Positions 7,505-14,178 of a DNA stretch of 22,826 nucleotides are shown in pieces (positions within the stretch are counted from its first letter, which is position 1; each line of letters opens with the position of its first letter). The notes beneath the pieces are model-generated. The model was not told where the DNA came from. It was given only the letters and a program-made list of their open reading frames with translations, and ran no database searches. This DNA is from a bacterium. Its GTDB lineage: Bacteria > B130-G9. The position numbers and the translations under genes are program-made. The stretch is taken from positions 1 to 22,826 of the forward strand of contig DATLAJ010000121.1 of the NCBI GenBank assembly GCA_035527515.1, given 5' to 3'.

Positions 7505-8014
7505 ATGACGCTGCCGGACTGTGCGAAGCCCCGTAACAAGCGGTTGTCGTTCTATAAGTTTGTGGTGGACAACCTGTCAGGCGATGTTCCGGTCATTGTT
7601 CAGGGATGCTCGGACCTCTTCGGAGGTTGGGTGACGCCGAAGGAGCTCGATTCGGTTCCAGATTGGATCGAGCTATTGGTTGATAGCTTCTCCGGAGGCC
7701 TCAACTCGAAGATGCGCGTCAGGTTTGTGGTGAACGTTCGCGCGAGCCGAGACGACGACAGCTTCGTGATGAGGCGGATGGACGAGATACTCGAGATGGT
7801 CATGTCGCTTCTGAACTTGGCCGGTGGGGACGTCATTCCCATATACGACTTCTCGGAGCCGGCGGACCCAAAAAGGATTGGAGAGGAGCAGGGGCTTGGC
7901 TTCATTCCGCGGCACACGCCCGAGAAGGACGGATTCATGGACGATAAGGATGGCATCCAGCGCTACGAGCTCCATTACGAGCTGTGGCTCTGGCAAGAGG
8001 GCGTGGCGCCGTGA
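7505..8014 (+). CDS. Probable tail terminator/tail completion protein
   Basis: A 169-residue protein in the place where tail-terminator proteins (lambda gpU, HK97 gp10 type) usually lie, between neck and tail-tube genes. It has an alpha/beta layout: helix LSFYKFVVDNL, a strand MRVRFVVNVRAS, an amphipathic helix VMRRMDEILEMVMSLLNL, and a last strand QRYELHYELWLWQ. The alternation of a central sheet strand with a long helix is compatible with the terminator fold that caps the tail tube. GGAGG lies six bases before the ATG. Assignment rests on order and secondary structure, not on a specific motif. Confidence 0.4.
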   Translation: MTLPDCAKPRNKRLSFYKFVVDNLSGDVPVIVQGCSDLFGGWVTPKELDSVPDWIELLVDSFSGGLNSKMRVRFVVNVRASRDDDSFVMRRMDEILEMVMSLLNLAGGDVIPIYDFSEPADPKRIGEEQGLGFIPRHTPEKDGFMDDKDGIQRYELHYELWLWQEGVAP

Positions 8015-8021
8015 GGGTTCT

Positions 8022-8088
8022 GGCTCGTGCTTCGCAGCGAGCCTAATCCGCCGTAGCGGCTGCGAAGGCTGGAAGCGCTGCCTCGCAG
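8022..8088 (+). other. Two consecutive intergenic hairpins in the tail region
   Basis: GGCTCG (8022-8027) pairs with CGAGCC (8038-8043), with further pairing TGC/GCA inside. Seventeen bases later CTGCGAAGGC (8060-8069) pairs with GCCTCGCAG (8080-8088) through nine pairs and one bulged A. They fill the 118-base gap before the next gene. No T-run follows, so an mRNA-stability or processing structure, or a mobile palindrome, is more likely than a terminator. Confidence 0.4.
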
Positions 8089-8132
8089 AGTAGTAACCGA
8101 GACTACCACAACGATGATAGGAGGAGATATAC

Positions 8133-8993
8133 ATGCCAGGATTTGATCCAACAACATTGCCAGAGTTCAGCATCGACCCGGCGGAGGTACAAGGGGAGGT
8201 TCATCCCCAGCGAGTGCAGCGGCAGTACAACACGGAGCTTTTGCGGTATCAGGACGGCTGGGACGTTAAGCTTTTCCCGCTGTCGTTTGAGCAGAAGCTC
8301 GAGGCGAGCAAGCTTTATGGTGAGAGCTGCCACGGCATTGCGAACTCTCAGGAGGCAGGCAAGAACTCGCTCGGCGTGCCGATAAGAAGCGCCAAGATGA
8401 CTGTCAAGGAGATGATTTCGGAGCCATTTCTGCGCGGGCTGCACGGCGGCGCCGCTCCCGAGCAAGGCAAGCGGCTTCTGTGCTGCGACGGCCTCGTGAT
8501 AAAGGGTGTTCAGGTGAGCGTCTCAGTCCTTGGGATGTTCAATACCACCTATTATCCGGACGGCATGAACCCCGCCGGCACCCCCCCGTTCGCACAAGGC
8601 GCCATCCTAAGCTCGGGCATACACCTGCAACCCGCCGTTTCCGCCACCAGCGCAATCGCCGACCTTTTGACCGTTGGCATCCCGTTCACAACCGACGTCG
8701 GCAACCTCGGCGCCGCCATATATCCTGTTGTGCAGTCGTTTAGAGTCATCCGGCGGATAGACGACTGGGCCACTTTCCAGGCGGACTTCCAGGCGATAAT
8801 TGGCAACAATGAAGAGTGGGAAGATGCGACGGCGCACCTCTTGGAGCCGAAGCTGATCCTGCCGACAGCGATCACGTCGCTCTCCGAGTTCTACACCTTA
8901 GAGCGGACGGTCGAGCTGTTCATTGACAAGGAGGCCAAGCTCTCGGAGGCCGCAACGATATTCCCGGACGCTGACTACCCAGACGGCTTCTAG
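8133..8993 (+). CDS. Phage tail-region protein, possibly tail tube, family unrecognised
   Basis: A 286-residue soluble protein with no membrane segment or recognised motif. Its N-terminus (FSIDPAEVQGEVHPQRVQRQ) looks extended, followed by a mixed domain with LSFEQKLEASKLYGE and a hydrophobic beta-rich middle (GLVIKGVQVSVSVLGMFNTT). Its position after the terminator-like gene is where tail-tube or sheath genes lie, so a tube role is possible but not shown. Initiation is strong: AGGAGG eight bases before the ATG, the best Shine-Dalgarno in the cassette, which suggests high expression as expected for an abundant virion protein. No tape-measure gene follows, which is unexpected for a long-tailed phage. 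Confidence 0.45.
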   Translation: MPGFDPTTLPEFSIDPAEVQGEVHPQRVQRQYNTELLRYQDGWDVKLFPLSFEQKLEASKLYGESCHGIANSQEAGKNSLGVPIRSAKMTVKEMISEPFLRGLHGGAAPEQGKRLLCCDGLVIKGVQVSVSVLGMFNTTYYPDGMNPAGTPPFAQGAILSSGIHLQPAVSATSAIADLLTVGIPFTTDVGNLGAAIYPVVQSFRVIRRIDDWATFQADFQAIIGNNEEWEDATAHLLEPKLILPTAITSLSEFYTLERTVELFIDKEAKLSEAATIFPDADYPDGF

Positions 8994-8994
8994 C

Positions 8995-9067
8995 AAAACC
9001 ACTGAGACACAGAGAAGAAGGGCAGCAAGATGCTCCGCGCTCTCGGCGTCTCTGTGGTTGAGGTTTT
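8995..9067. repeat. Imperfect inverted repeat, MITE-like
   Basis: AAAACCACTGAGACACAGAG at the left end is matched by the inverted GTCTCTGTGGTT...GGTTTT at the right end, with 11 of 12 pairs in the inner arm. It begins two bases after the stop codon of the preceding tail-region gene and ends before the next Shine-Dalgarno. A related string, CGAGACACAGAGAAATG, recurs at about 20787-20803, so the unit appears to be dispersed rather than local. Confidence 0.5.
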
Positions 9068-9085
9068 CATACAGATGGAGAAGTT

Positions 9086-9418
9086 ATGTCGCAGATAAAG
9101 CACGGCAGCGGCCCATACTTCAAGGTTGCCAGGCCGATAGTCGTTCTGCCTCGGGACCAGTCAGTCGCGACACTTGACGGCGGCCAGTCGAGGCAGCGGC
9201 TCGGCTACAGACACATCAAGACGATACTCCTGTTCCACATCTTGCACGACGACCTTCAGAAGGAGATTGACGCCGAGTTCGGGGCCGATTCGGACTACAC
9301 CGTGACCGAGCAACGGGAGGTTCGCGTTGCGCTGGAGGACGAGCTGGAGCTTTACGATGTGGTCCTGGAGGGCCACAAGTTCAGCGCAAGCCCGACACCG
9401 GAAAGCCGCTATGAATGA
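9086..9418 (+). CDS. Small protein of the phage cassette, function unknown
   Basis: A 110-residue soluble protein that I do not recognise. It contains RLGYRHIKTILLFHILHDDL, an acidic segment KEIDAEFGADSDYTVTEQRE and a likely beta hairpin (VRVALEDELELYDVVLEGHK). The ATG has GGAG five bases upstream. Being last in the structural run before the modification-like gene, it might be a tail accessory or tail-assembly protein, but the sequence gives no direct support. Confidence 0.5.
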   Translation: MSQIKHGSGPYFKVARPIVVLPRDQSVATLDGGQSRQRLGYRHIKTILLFHILHDDLQKEIDAEFGADSDYTVTEQREVRVALEDELELYDVVLEGHKFSASPTPESRYE

Positions 9419-9489
9419 TCCGGCAGCAGTTGACAGGTGGTGGCTCTCGCTGAGGCGAGGGACGTTGTAGTTAATCGGCTTCTCTCAGA

Positions 9490-10212
9490 ATGAAGGTCTA
9501 TTTCGCTGGAATTGATGGGAACCTTCTCGATACGGTGTTTGGCGGGGCAAATGTTCTTTTCTCCTATGCCTCGCTAAAGCGAGCCGGGCGGGATTCTGTC
9601 CCGAACGGGGACTTCACCTCAGTCATGCTCGATTCGGGAGCCTTCTCGGCCTTTCGCTCTGGCAAACAGGTCAACATAGTCCAGTACTGCGAGTTCGTCG
9701 AGCGCAATTGCCAGCACATCGATCTGTATGTCAACCTCGATGTCATCGGAGACGCTGAGGCGAGCATGTCCAACCTGAGGTTGATGCAAGCGCGCGGCCT
9801 GTCGCCTGTTCCCGTTTTCCATTACGGTGAAGACTTCGATGTGCTTCAAAGGCTTCGGAGCGACTGGCCGCTCGTCGGCCTCGGCGGGATGGTGCCTCGC
9901 TCTAGGCCGCGGATGCGCGAGTGGCTGTCGGTCGTATTCGACAGGTATCCTCACGACTACCACGGCTTCGGCATCGGAGACGTCTCGCTGATCACGGACT
10001 TCCCCTTCCATTCGATAGACAACACGACCTGGAAGCGCATCGTCCAGGGGCCGGTGCTAAAGACCAAGACCAATTCCGGCGTCAACTGGGCAGAACACCT
10101 CACCCGCAAGGAGCTCTTCGCGATCAGCCGCAAGTTCTACGAACGACTCTGCGTTAGCTTATCGGATAGGCAAGCCTGCCCTGGCTCCCACGGAGCGGCA
10201 ACCGGGGATTGA
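9490..10212 (+). CDS. TGT/DpdA-like transglycosylase, possible 7-deazaguanine DNA modification
   Basis: A 240-residue protein that resembles the catalytic barrel of tRNA-guanine transglycosylases and their DNA-acting DpdA relatives. Motifs fit: VMLDSGAFSAF at about 45-55 (the DSG aspartate used in base recognition), YVNLDVIGD at 80-88, a PVFHYGED segment near 107-114, GLGGMVPR at 130-137 (the GGL-like loop), HGFGIGD at 158-164 and HSIDNTTW at 174-181, whose aspartate aligns with the TGT nucleophile. DpdA-type enzymes swap a guanine for a 7-deazaguanine (such as preQ0) in DNA; some phages use them to evade restriction. No preQ0 synthesis genes (queC, queD, queE, queF) are in the window, so the precursor would come from elsewhere. 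The zinc-binding end of true TGTs is absent. No strong Shine-Dalgarno is visible. A tRNA-acting or inactive homologue cannot be excluded. Confidence 0.6.
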   Translation: MKVYFAGIDGNLLDTVFGGANVLFSYASLKRAGRDSVPNGDFTSVMLDSGAFSAFRSGKQVNIVQYCEFVERNCQHIDLYVNLDVIGDAEASMSNLRLMQARGLSPVPVFHYGEDFDVLQRLRSDWPLVGLGGMVPRSRPRMREWLSVVFDRYPHDYHGFGIGDVSLITDFPFHSIDNTTWKRIVQGPVLKTKTNSGVNWAEHLTRKELFAISRKFYERLCVSLSDRQACPGSHGAATGD

Positions 10213-10339
10213 GGCGTCGCTTAGTCTCAAAAGCTCTGGTCCCGGTCAGCAGTGAGTCCGGCGTCCTGAGGATAGAGGACTAATCTCCCTGATCGCTGAG
10301 AAGTTGGGGGATCAGAGACCAGCCATCTCGGGGGTGAAC

Positions 10340-10579
10340 TCATCCCCTTGTGACGGCCTCGATGTCCAGGTAAGATTCGCCCGAAACTGCGTGAGCCGCG
10401 TACCGGATCGCCTCGAGAATATCCTCCCTTCCAAGGTGTTTGTAGTCCTCGAGTATCTCATCGATGCTCATCCCGGAACCAAGCAGCTCCATTATCACCT
10501 CAACGCTGATCCTGGTGCCCTTAATAACTGGCTTGCCGCCAAGCACTCCTTCCTTGCATTCAGTCCTCTTGAACATCAT
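10340..10579 (-). CDS. DUF433 antitoxin-like protein (VapB45-like)
   Basis: A 79-residue protein with the DUF433 pattern: GGKPVIKGTRISVEVIMELL, then GMSIDEILEDYKHLGREDIL and the closing helix EAIRYAAHAV. Members bind DNA through a winged-helix-like fold and usually act as antitoxins to PIN-type toxins of the DUF5615 family. Here the expected toxin does not follow: downstream there is only a short frame starting with an overlapping ATGA that contains TADRD, a string seen in such toxins but here too short and degenerate to call. Its start overlaps the end of the DUF262-type gene by 20 bases, so the two are probably co-transcribed and translationally coupled; ATG at 10576 is an alternative start. 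Confidence 0.75.
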   Translation of the reverse strand: MMFKRTECKEGVLGGKPVIKGTRISVEVIMELLGSGMSIDEILEDYKHLGREDILEAIRYAAHAVSGESYLDIEAVTRG

Positions 10580-12659
10580 CGTGCTCTATCTGGTTGTCCA
10601 AAGCTTGGCGGATCAAAGTCATAATGTAATCTACATCTTCCAGCCCCTCAAAGCCAACTTGGACTTCTCCGTTTCCGAGGCGGCCTTTACCAGTGACGTC
10701 TTTGCACTTGCCCTGGGGATCACTGATCTCAGGGAAGGCCAAGTTGAGAGTGAGGAGTAGACGTCTTTTTTGAGGAATCACATCGACGAAATGCGTGTCG
10801 AGTTTGTATCCAATATAGTGCTTCGTGGCCTCCTCACAGACATCGGGATGAAGGCTGCGAATTCGCTTCCGAAGTTCTTCGAAAAGGAGCATCATATCCC
10901 CGGTAAGATGCTTGTGATCCGCCAACGTGTACTTGCGAGCGCTGGGGTGCTTCTTCTCTCTGATTTTCTCGATGTTCTCCGCAGAAGCATCAAGCGCCGG
11001 CCATATAGTTAGGGCATCATCCGCGAGTTCTTGAGCTCGCCTCTGGATCTCAGCTTCGTTCCAGTTTTGGAGCTCTGCCAGGCCGCGATTGAGGCGGAGG
11101 CGACTGTGCTTGAAGCCACCTCGCATATCGCGCTTCTCGACGAAGGAGCGGTCGCTCATTTCTGGATTGTAAGCCGTAAGCGTGAGGTTGCCGATGGTGT
11201 GTAGCCGGCGGTCTTGAACTTCTTGCCAGTTATCGCCCAGCTCCGTTTTCCACGCCTCAGGTAGGTCCTTATTCTGCGGCATTATATGTTCAATAGTATA
11301 GTGATCACAATCAATTCGTTCTTTGGAGTCGAAGTTCTCCAGTTTGTCGAGGCAGTATTTGCGTGATTTGGGGCTATAGACGTTACTAACCTCGAATTCC
11401 CGTCTAAACATGTCATCAGGCGGAAACCGCTCGTTACCATCCTTGACCCAAAGAGTCGCCTTGAAGCTCGCAACGTAGTCTGCTTTGTCTATGTCCCGAC
11501 TGAGAGTGGCGAACGTTTTGCCATGCGAATTGGTGGGGAGTGCGCAGATTGTACGGCGAAAGACATAGCTCTCGACCAATCTTAGGATTTCTATGAATTC
11601 TTCCCGGTTGAGTCGTCTTTCCTGATAGTCATCGCACAGCTCAAGCAGAAAGGGATACGCGACATCTGTTAGCCTGTTGATATCATGGAAGATCAGGTTT
11701 ATCTCCTCGTCCTTCTCCTTTTCAAGAGCGATGCGCACAAAATACTTGGAATACCGGTTAATATCAGCGACGATCTCTTCAGTCGAGCTGGACTTGCTGC
11801 TCTCTTTATATGCTTTGAACCTCTCGTACACCTGGTTTATCTTCGGGATGATTCCGGTCATCTTCACTGTTAAGTAGTCGCGCATGAATTGGTCGAATTT
11901 CTTCGCGTATTGCTCTTGCCCAAAGCTCTGCTCCATAGGGAACCACTGGGTGTTGTAGAGCAATTCCTGCCTATCTCGTTTCAGGGGCATGAGTATGTAG
12001 TTGCGGATCAAGTCGGCCTGGCTTAGCTCCAGTCCAGTAGAGTTGAGGGTTTCGAAGATCAGCTGAGGATTGTCGTGCTCGCGGGAGAGCGCGATCTCCA
12101 CCACGATCAGCTTCCTAATCCCCCGGTAGATGGCCATTAGGTCCACCTGAGGATGGTTTAGCTGACTCAGAAAGAATTGGTAGTTTTGTATAATCCGTTT
12201 TGAGAGGGGCTCAAGCTGCTCCTCTCCGGCAAACAGGCGAATCAGGGTGTTCTTGTCTGTCTGAGTAAGAATCAGCTTGTAGCGCGATTCTCCATTTTGT
12301 AACGGGTTCATGAGGAAATTGTCCGTTATTCTCCTCTGGTTAATGTCCTCCTGAATTCCTCGCCTCTCTGATGCTGCACCCAACGCGTGTAAGAGCATCG
12401 AGACCGTTGTCAGGCGCTGCTGTCCATCGATGACCATGTGCTGTGGGATAAAGGTGGTCTCATAGAGACTTTTTTCCATATACACGATCGACCCAAAAAA
12501 ATGGGCTGGGATCTCTTCTTTTTCGCCGGCTCTCACAACATCGCTGAGTAGCCGCTTGCAGTGTTTCAGCTCCCAACTGTAAGGGCGCTGATAGACGGGC
12601 ACGACGAACTGCCTCGCGCCCTCTAGCATCTGAATTAGCTTCCCAGGTCGAGCTTCCAT
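10560..12659 (-). CDS. DUF262-DUF1524-DUF5655 protein, GmrSD-like nuclease
   Basis: A 699-residue protein. Residues about 8-230 form a DUF262 domain with QRPYSW (24-29), HFFGSIVY (53-60), the nucleotide-binding IDGQQRLTT (77-85) and FETLNSTGLELSQADLIRNY (202-221). Residues about 445-520 form a DUF1524 HNH-like nuclease with HYTIEHIMPQ (453-462) and HTIGNLTLTAYNP (487-499). Residues about 583-690 match a DUF5655 domain (LLFEELRKRI, then SDPQGKCKDV and YIMTLIRQAL). DUF262-DUF1524 proteins include the type IV enzyme GmrSD, which uses nucleotide to cleave modified DNA, and other antiphage proteins. The HNH histidines appear present, so activity is plausible. An AGGA lies eight bases before the ATG. 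Immediately upstream is a perfect inverted repeat, and the gene overlaps the DUF433 gene at its end. Confidence 0.8.
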   Translation of the reverse strand: MEARPGKLIQMLEGARQFVVPVYQRPYSWELKHCKRLLSDVVRAGEKEEIPAHFFGSIVYMEKSLYETTFIPQHMVIDGQQRLTTVSMLLHALGAASERRGIQEDINQRRITDNFLMNPLQNGESRYKLILTQTDKNTLIRLFAGEEQLEPLSKRIIQNYQFFLSQLNHPQVDLMAIYRGIRKLIVVEIALSREHDNPQLIFETLNSTGLELSQADLIRNYILMPLKRDRQELLYNTQWFPMEQSFGQEQYAKKFDQFMRDYLTVKMTGIIPKINQVYERFKAYKESSKSSSTEEIVADINRYSKYFVRIALEKEKDEEINLIFHDINRLTDVAYPFLLELCDDYQERRLNREEFIEILRLVESYVFRRTICALPTNSHGKTFATLSRDIDKADYVASFKATLWVKDGNERFPPDDMFRREFEVSNVYSPKSRKYCLDKLENFDSKERIDCDHYTIEHIMPQNKDLPEAWKTELGDNWQEVQDRRLHTIGNLTLTAYNPEMSDRSFVEKRDMRGGFKHSRLRLNRGLAELQNWNEAEIQRRAQELADDALTIWPALDASAENIEKIREKKHPSARKYTLADHKHLTGDMMLLFEELRKRIRSLHPDVCEEATKHYIGYKLDTHFVDVIPQKRRLLLTLNLAFPEISDPQGKCKDVTGKGRLGNGEVQVGFEGLEDVDYIMTLIRQALDNQIEHDDVQED

Positions 12660-12681
12660 TCCTGTTGTCCTTTTGACTCTC

Positions 12682-12725
12682 GGCTAAATGGTCTTTAGAT
12701 CGAGTGAATGAAGAACCATTTAGCC
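12682..12725. promoter_or_regulatory. Perfect 11-bp inverted repeat upstream of the nuclease gene
   Basis: GGCTAAATGGT (12682-12692) and ACCATTTAGCC (12715-12725) are perfect inverted copies separated by 22 bases, beginning 23 bases before the DUF262-type start codon. This is a good candidate operator for a dimeric or looping repressor (the DUF433 protein could be one), or an mRNA leader hairpin. Regulation is inferred; no binding data exist here. Confidence 0.5.
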
Positions 12726-13178
12726 ACGTCCATGCAATGATCGCAAGCCCGTTCTTATAACCGTGTCCAAACTTGACGCTATGGTGCTGACGCAAGATGC
12801 TATGGCTGCTCGTTTACGGGGCATTCGTTGCGACTCCTGTCGATGCGACCGCTTCTGTACCTGCTTGTCATGTGCTCGATCAACGCGGTGCGACTCTAGG
12901 TATTCAGGACGAGCAGCAAACCCAAACAGGTCGCCGAGCCGGAGTTCACCCTCGCCTCGATCGTTCAATGGCATGAGGTTTGGCAGAGGCCGCAGCGTTG
13001 CAGCCGAAGTGCGGGCCTCAAACTGCGAACCATCTCCGAGGGCGGCAGCATTCTTGAAGGCTGATTTCAACTGTTGAGCTCGCCGTGCCAGTGGTGATAT
13101 TCTGACACACCTTGCAGGCAGCGACTTTATGTTGCAGCGGGCAAGTTGGGCAAGACACTCTGAGGCGAAGTTCTGACG
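12726..13178. other. Intergenic stretch without a recognisable gene
   Basis: About 450 bases between the nuclease and the rhodanese gene. An antisense frame stays open for 311 codons through this stretch and most of the rhodanese gene, and a 104-codon plus frame exists, but both are arginine/serine-rich, have no start signals and show no family resemblance. It may hold promoters for the two divergent genes; none was clear enough to call. Confidence 0.4.
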
Positions 13179-13679
13179 ATGCTTTTCAGGAAGGGCGATG
13201 TTAAGAGGCTGATAGTTCGCTCGGTATTGCTGGTTGTTCTGGGCAGTGCCGTGGGACTTGTGGTCAACGCGGTTCGGACGCGAGGCGTGGACCTGTTCAG
13301 CTATCAGCCCCCGAGCAAGCAGACCATTGCCAATTCGGGGCGCCAGACGGACGCGATCTCCCAGATCGATCTTATGACCGCGCTCAGGCTCCAAAAGACC
13401 CCCGGCGTGGTTTTCGTGGACGCCAGGCCGAAAGTCGAGTTCGAGACGGGCCATATCCCGGGCGCGATCAACATCCCGGCGAAAACTTTCGAGGATGTAG
13501 CCCCAGGCCTCAAGGAGTCTCTCGTCAAGGCAGACAAGGTCGTTACGTATTGCAGCGACGTCGAGTGCGACGAGGCGCTCGAGGTGGCCGAGATGCTTCA
13601 CGACTTGCTCAACAGGCCGATTCTCGTGTTTACTGGCGGGATGAGGGAGTACCAAAACAAGGGGCCGGTCGAAAAATGA
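13179..13679 (+). CDS. Membrane-anchored rhodanese-like sulfurtransferase
   Basis: A 166-residue protein with an N-terminal membrane anchor (about residues 9-30, LIVRSVLLVVLGSAVGLVVN) and a single rhodanese domain (about 62-160). Signatures are VVFVDARPKVEFETGHIPGA (77-96), the active-site region VVTYCSDVECDEALEVAEML (121-140) with C125 as likely catalytic cysteine and a second cysteine at 130, and VFTGGMREY (150-158). Rhodaneses bind and move sulfane sulfur as a cysteine persulfide; here the domain would face the periplasm. The stop overlaps the start of the next gene in ATGA, so the MauE-like membrane protein is its probable partner. Confidence 0.85.
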   Translation: MLFRKGDVKRLIVRSVLLVVLGSAVGLVVNAVRTRGVDLFSYQPPSKQTIANSGRQTDAISQIDLMTALRLQKTPGVVFVDARPKVEFETGHIPGAINIPAKTFEDVAPGLKESLVKADKVVTYCSDVECDEALEVAEMLHDLLNRPILVFTGGMREYQNKGPVEK

Positions 13680-14152
13680 TGGGCGCTTCCGGTGGAAACA
13701 TTTTGAGACGGATTCTCTGGAACAGAGTAACGGCTCTCGTTTTCAGGATGTTCGTGGGAGCGGTCTTCGTTTACGCCAGCATGGACAAGATCGTGCATCC
13801 CGGCCAGTTCGCGCAGATGGTCAACAACTATAGAATCGTGCCGCACGTGCTCATCAACCTATTTGCGGTCATCTTGCCCTGGATAGAGCTTATCCTCGGG
13901 CTGTGCCTCATCCTCGGGGTGTTCTCGGACGCCGCCTCCGTAGTAACGGCCGGGCTCCTGCTTGTCTTCATCACCGCCAGCATCGTTGCGCTAACGCGCG
14001 GTCTTGACATCAGCTGCGGCTGCTTCTCAACGTCCGGCGAGGGAGCAAGGGCTGGCTGGGATGTGATCATCAGGAACGTAATCTTGATAGCCATGCTCGC
14101 CCAGTCGTTTTTCTTCGATCTTGGCCGCAGGAGGCTCCGGGCCGGAGCGTAG
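13676..14152 (+). CDS. MauE/DoxX-like membrane protein
   Basis: A 158-residue integral membrane protein with four predicted helices (about 20-38, 59-82, 85-108, 130-148). The N-terminal helix with YASMDKIVHPGQFAQMVNNY and the later GLDISCGCFSTSGEG (109-123) are characteristic of the MauE/DoxX-like family, in which the CGC pair is conserved and redox handling at the membrane is proposed. The ATG overlaps the rhodanese stop (ATGA), which fixes the start and implies coupled synthesis. A membrane thiol-relay or sulfur-redox function together with the rhodanese is plausible; the substrate is unknown. Confidence 0.8.
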   Translation: MMGASGGNILRRILWNRVTALVFRMFVGAVFVYASMDKIVHPGQFAQMVNNYRIVPHVLINLFAVILPWIELILGLCLILGVFSDAASVVTAGLLLVFITASIVALTRGLDISCGCFSTSGEGARAGWDVIIRNVILIAMLAQSFFFDLGRRRLRAGA

Positions 14153-14154
14153 CC

Positions 14155-14167
14155 TGCCGACCCGGCA
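14155..14167. terminator. Short palindrome between convergent genes
   Basis: TGCCG-ACC-CGGCA forms a five-pair hairpin in the 26-base gap between the convergent MauE-like gene and FAD oxidoreductase gene. It is in the right place for a bidirectional terminator, but the stem is short and no T-run is present. Confidence 0.25.
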
Positions 14168-14178
14168 TGTTTAGGAGC

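Noticed and set aside
10213-10339. PIN/DUF5615 toxin after the DUF433 gene
   Set aside because: Only about 39 codons are open in the frame beginning with the overlapping ATGA, with a TADRD string but no N-terminal motif; too weak to call even a pseudogene.
12720-13655. 311-codon open frame on the minus strand
   Set aside because: It runs antisense through the rhodanese gene, is rich in R, H and S as expected for an antisense frame, and shows no start signal or family pattern.
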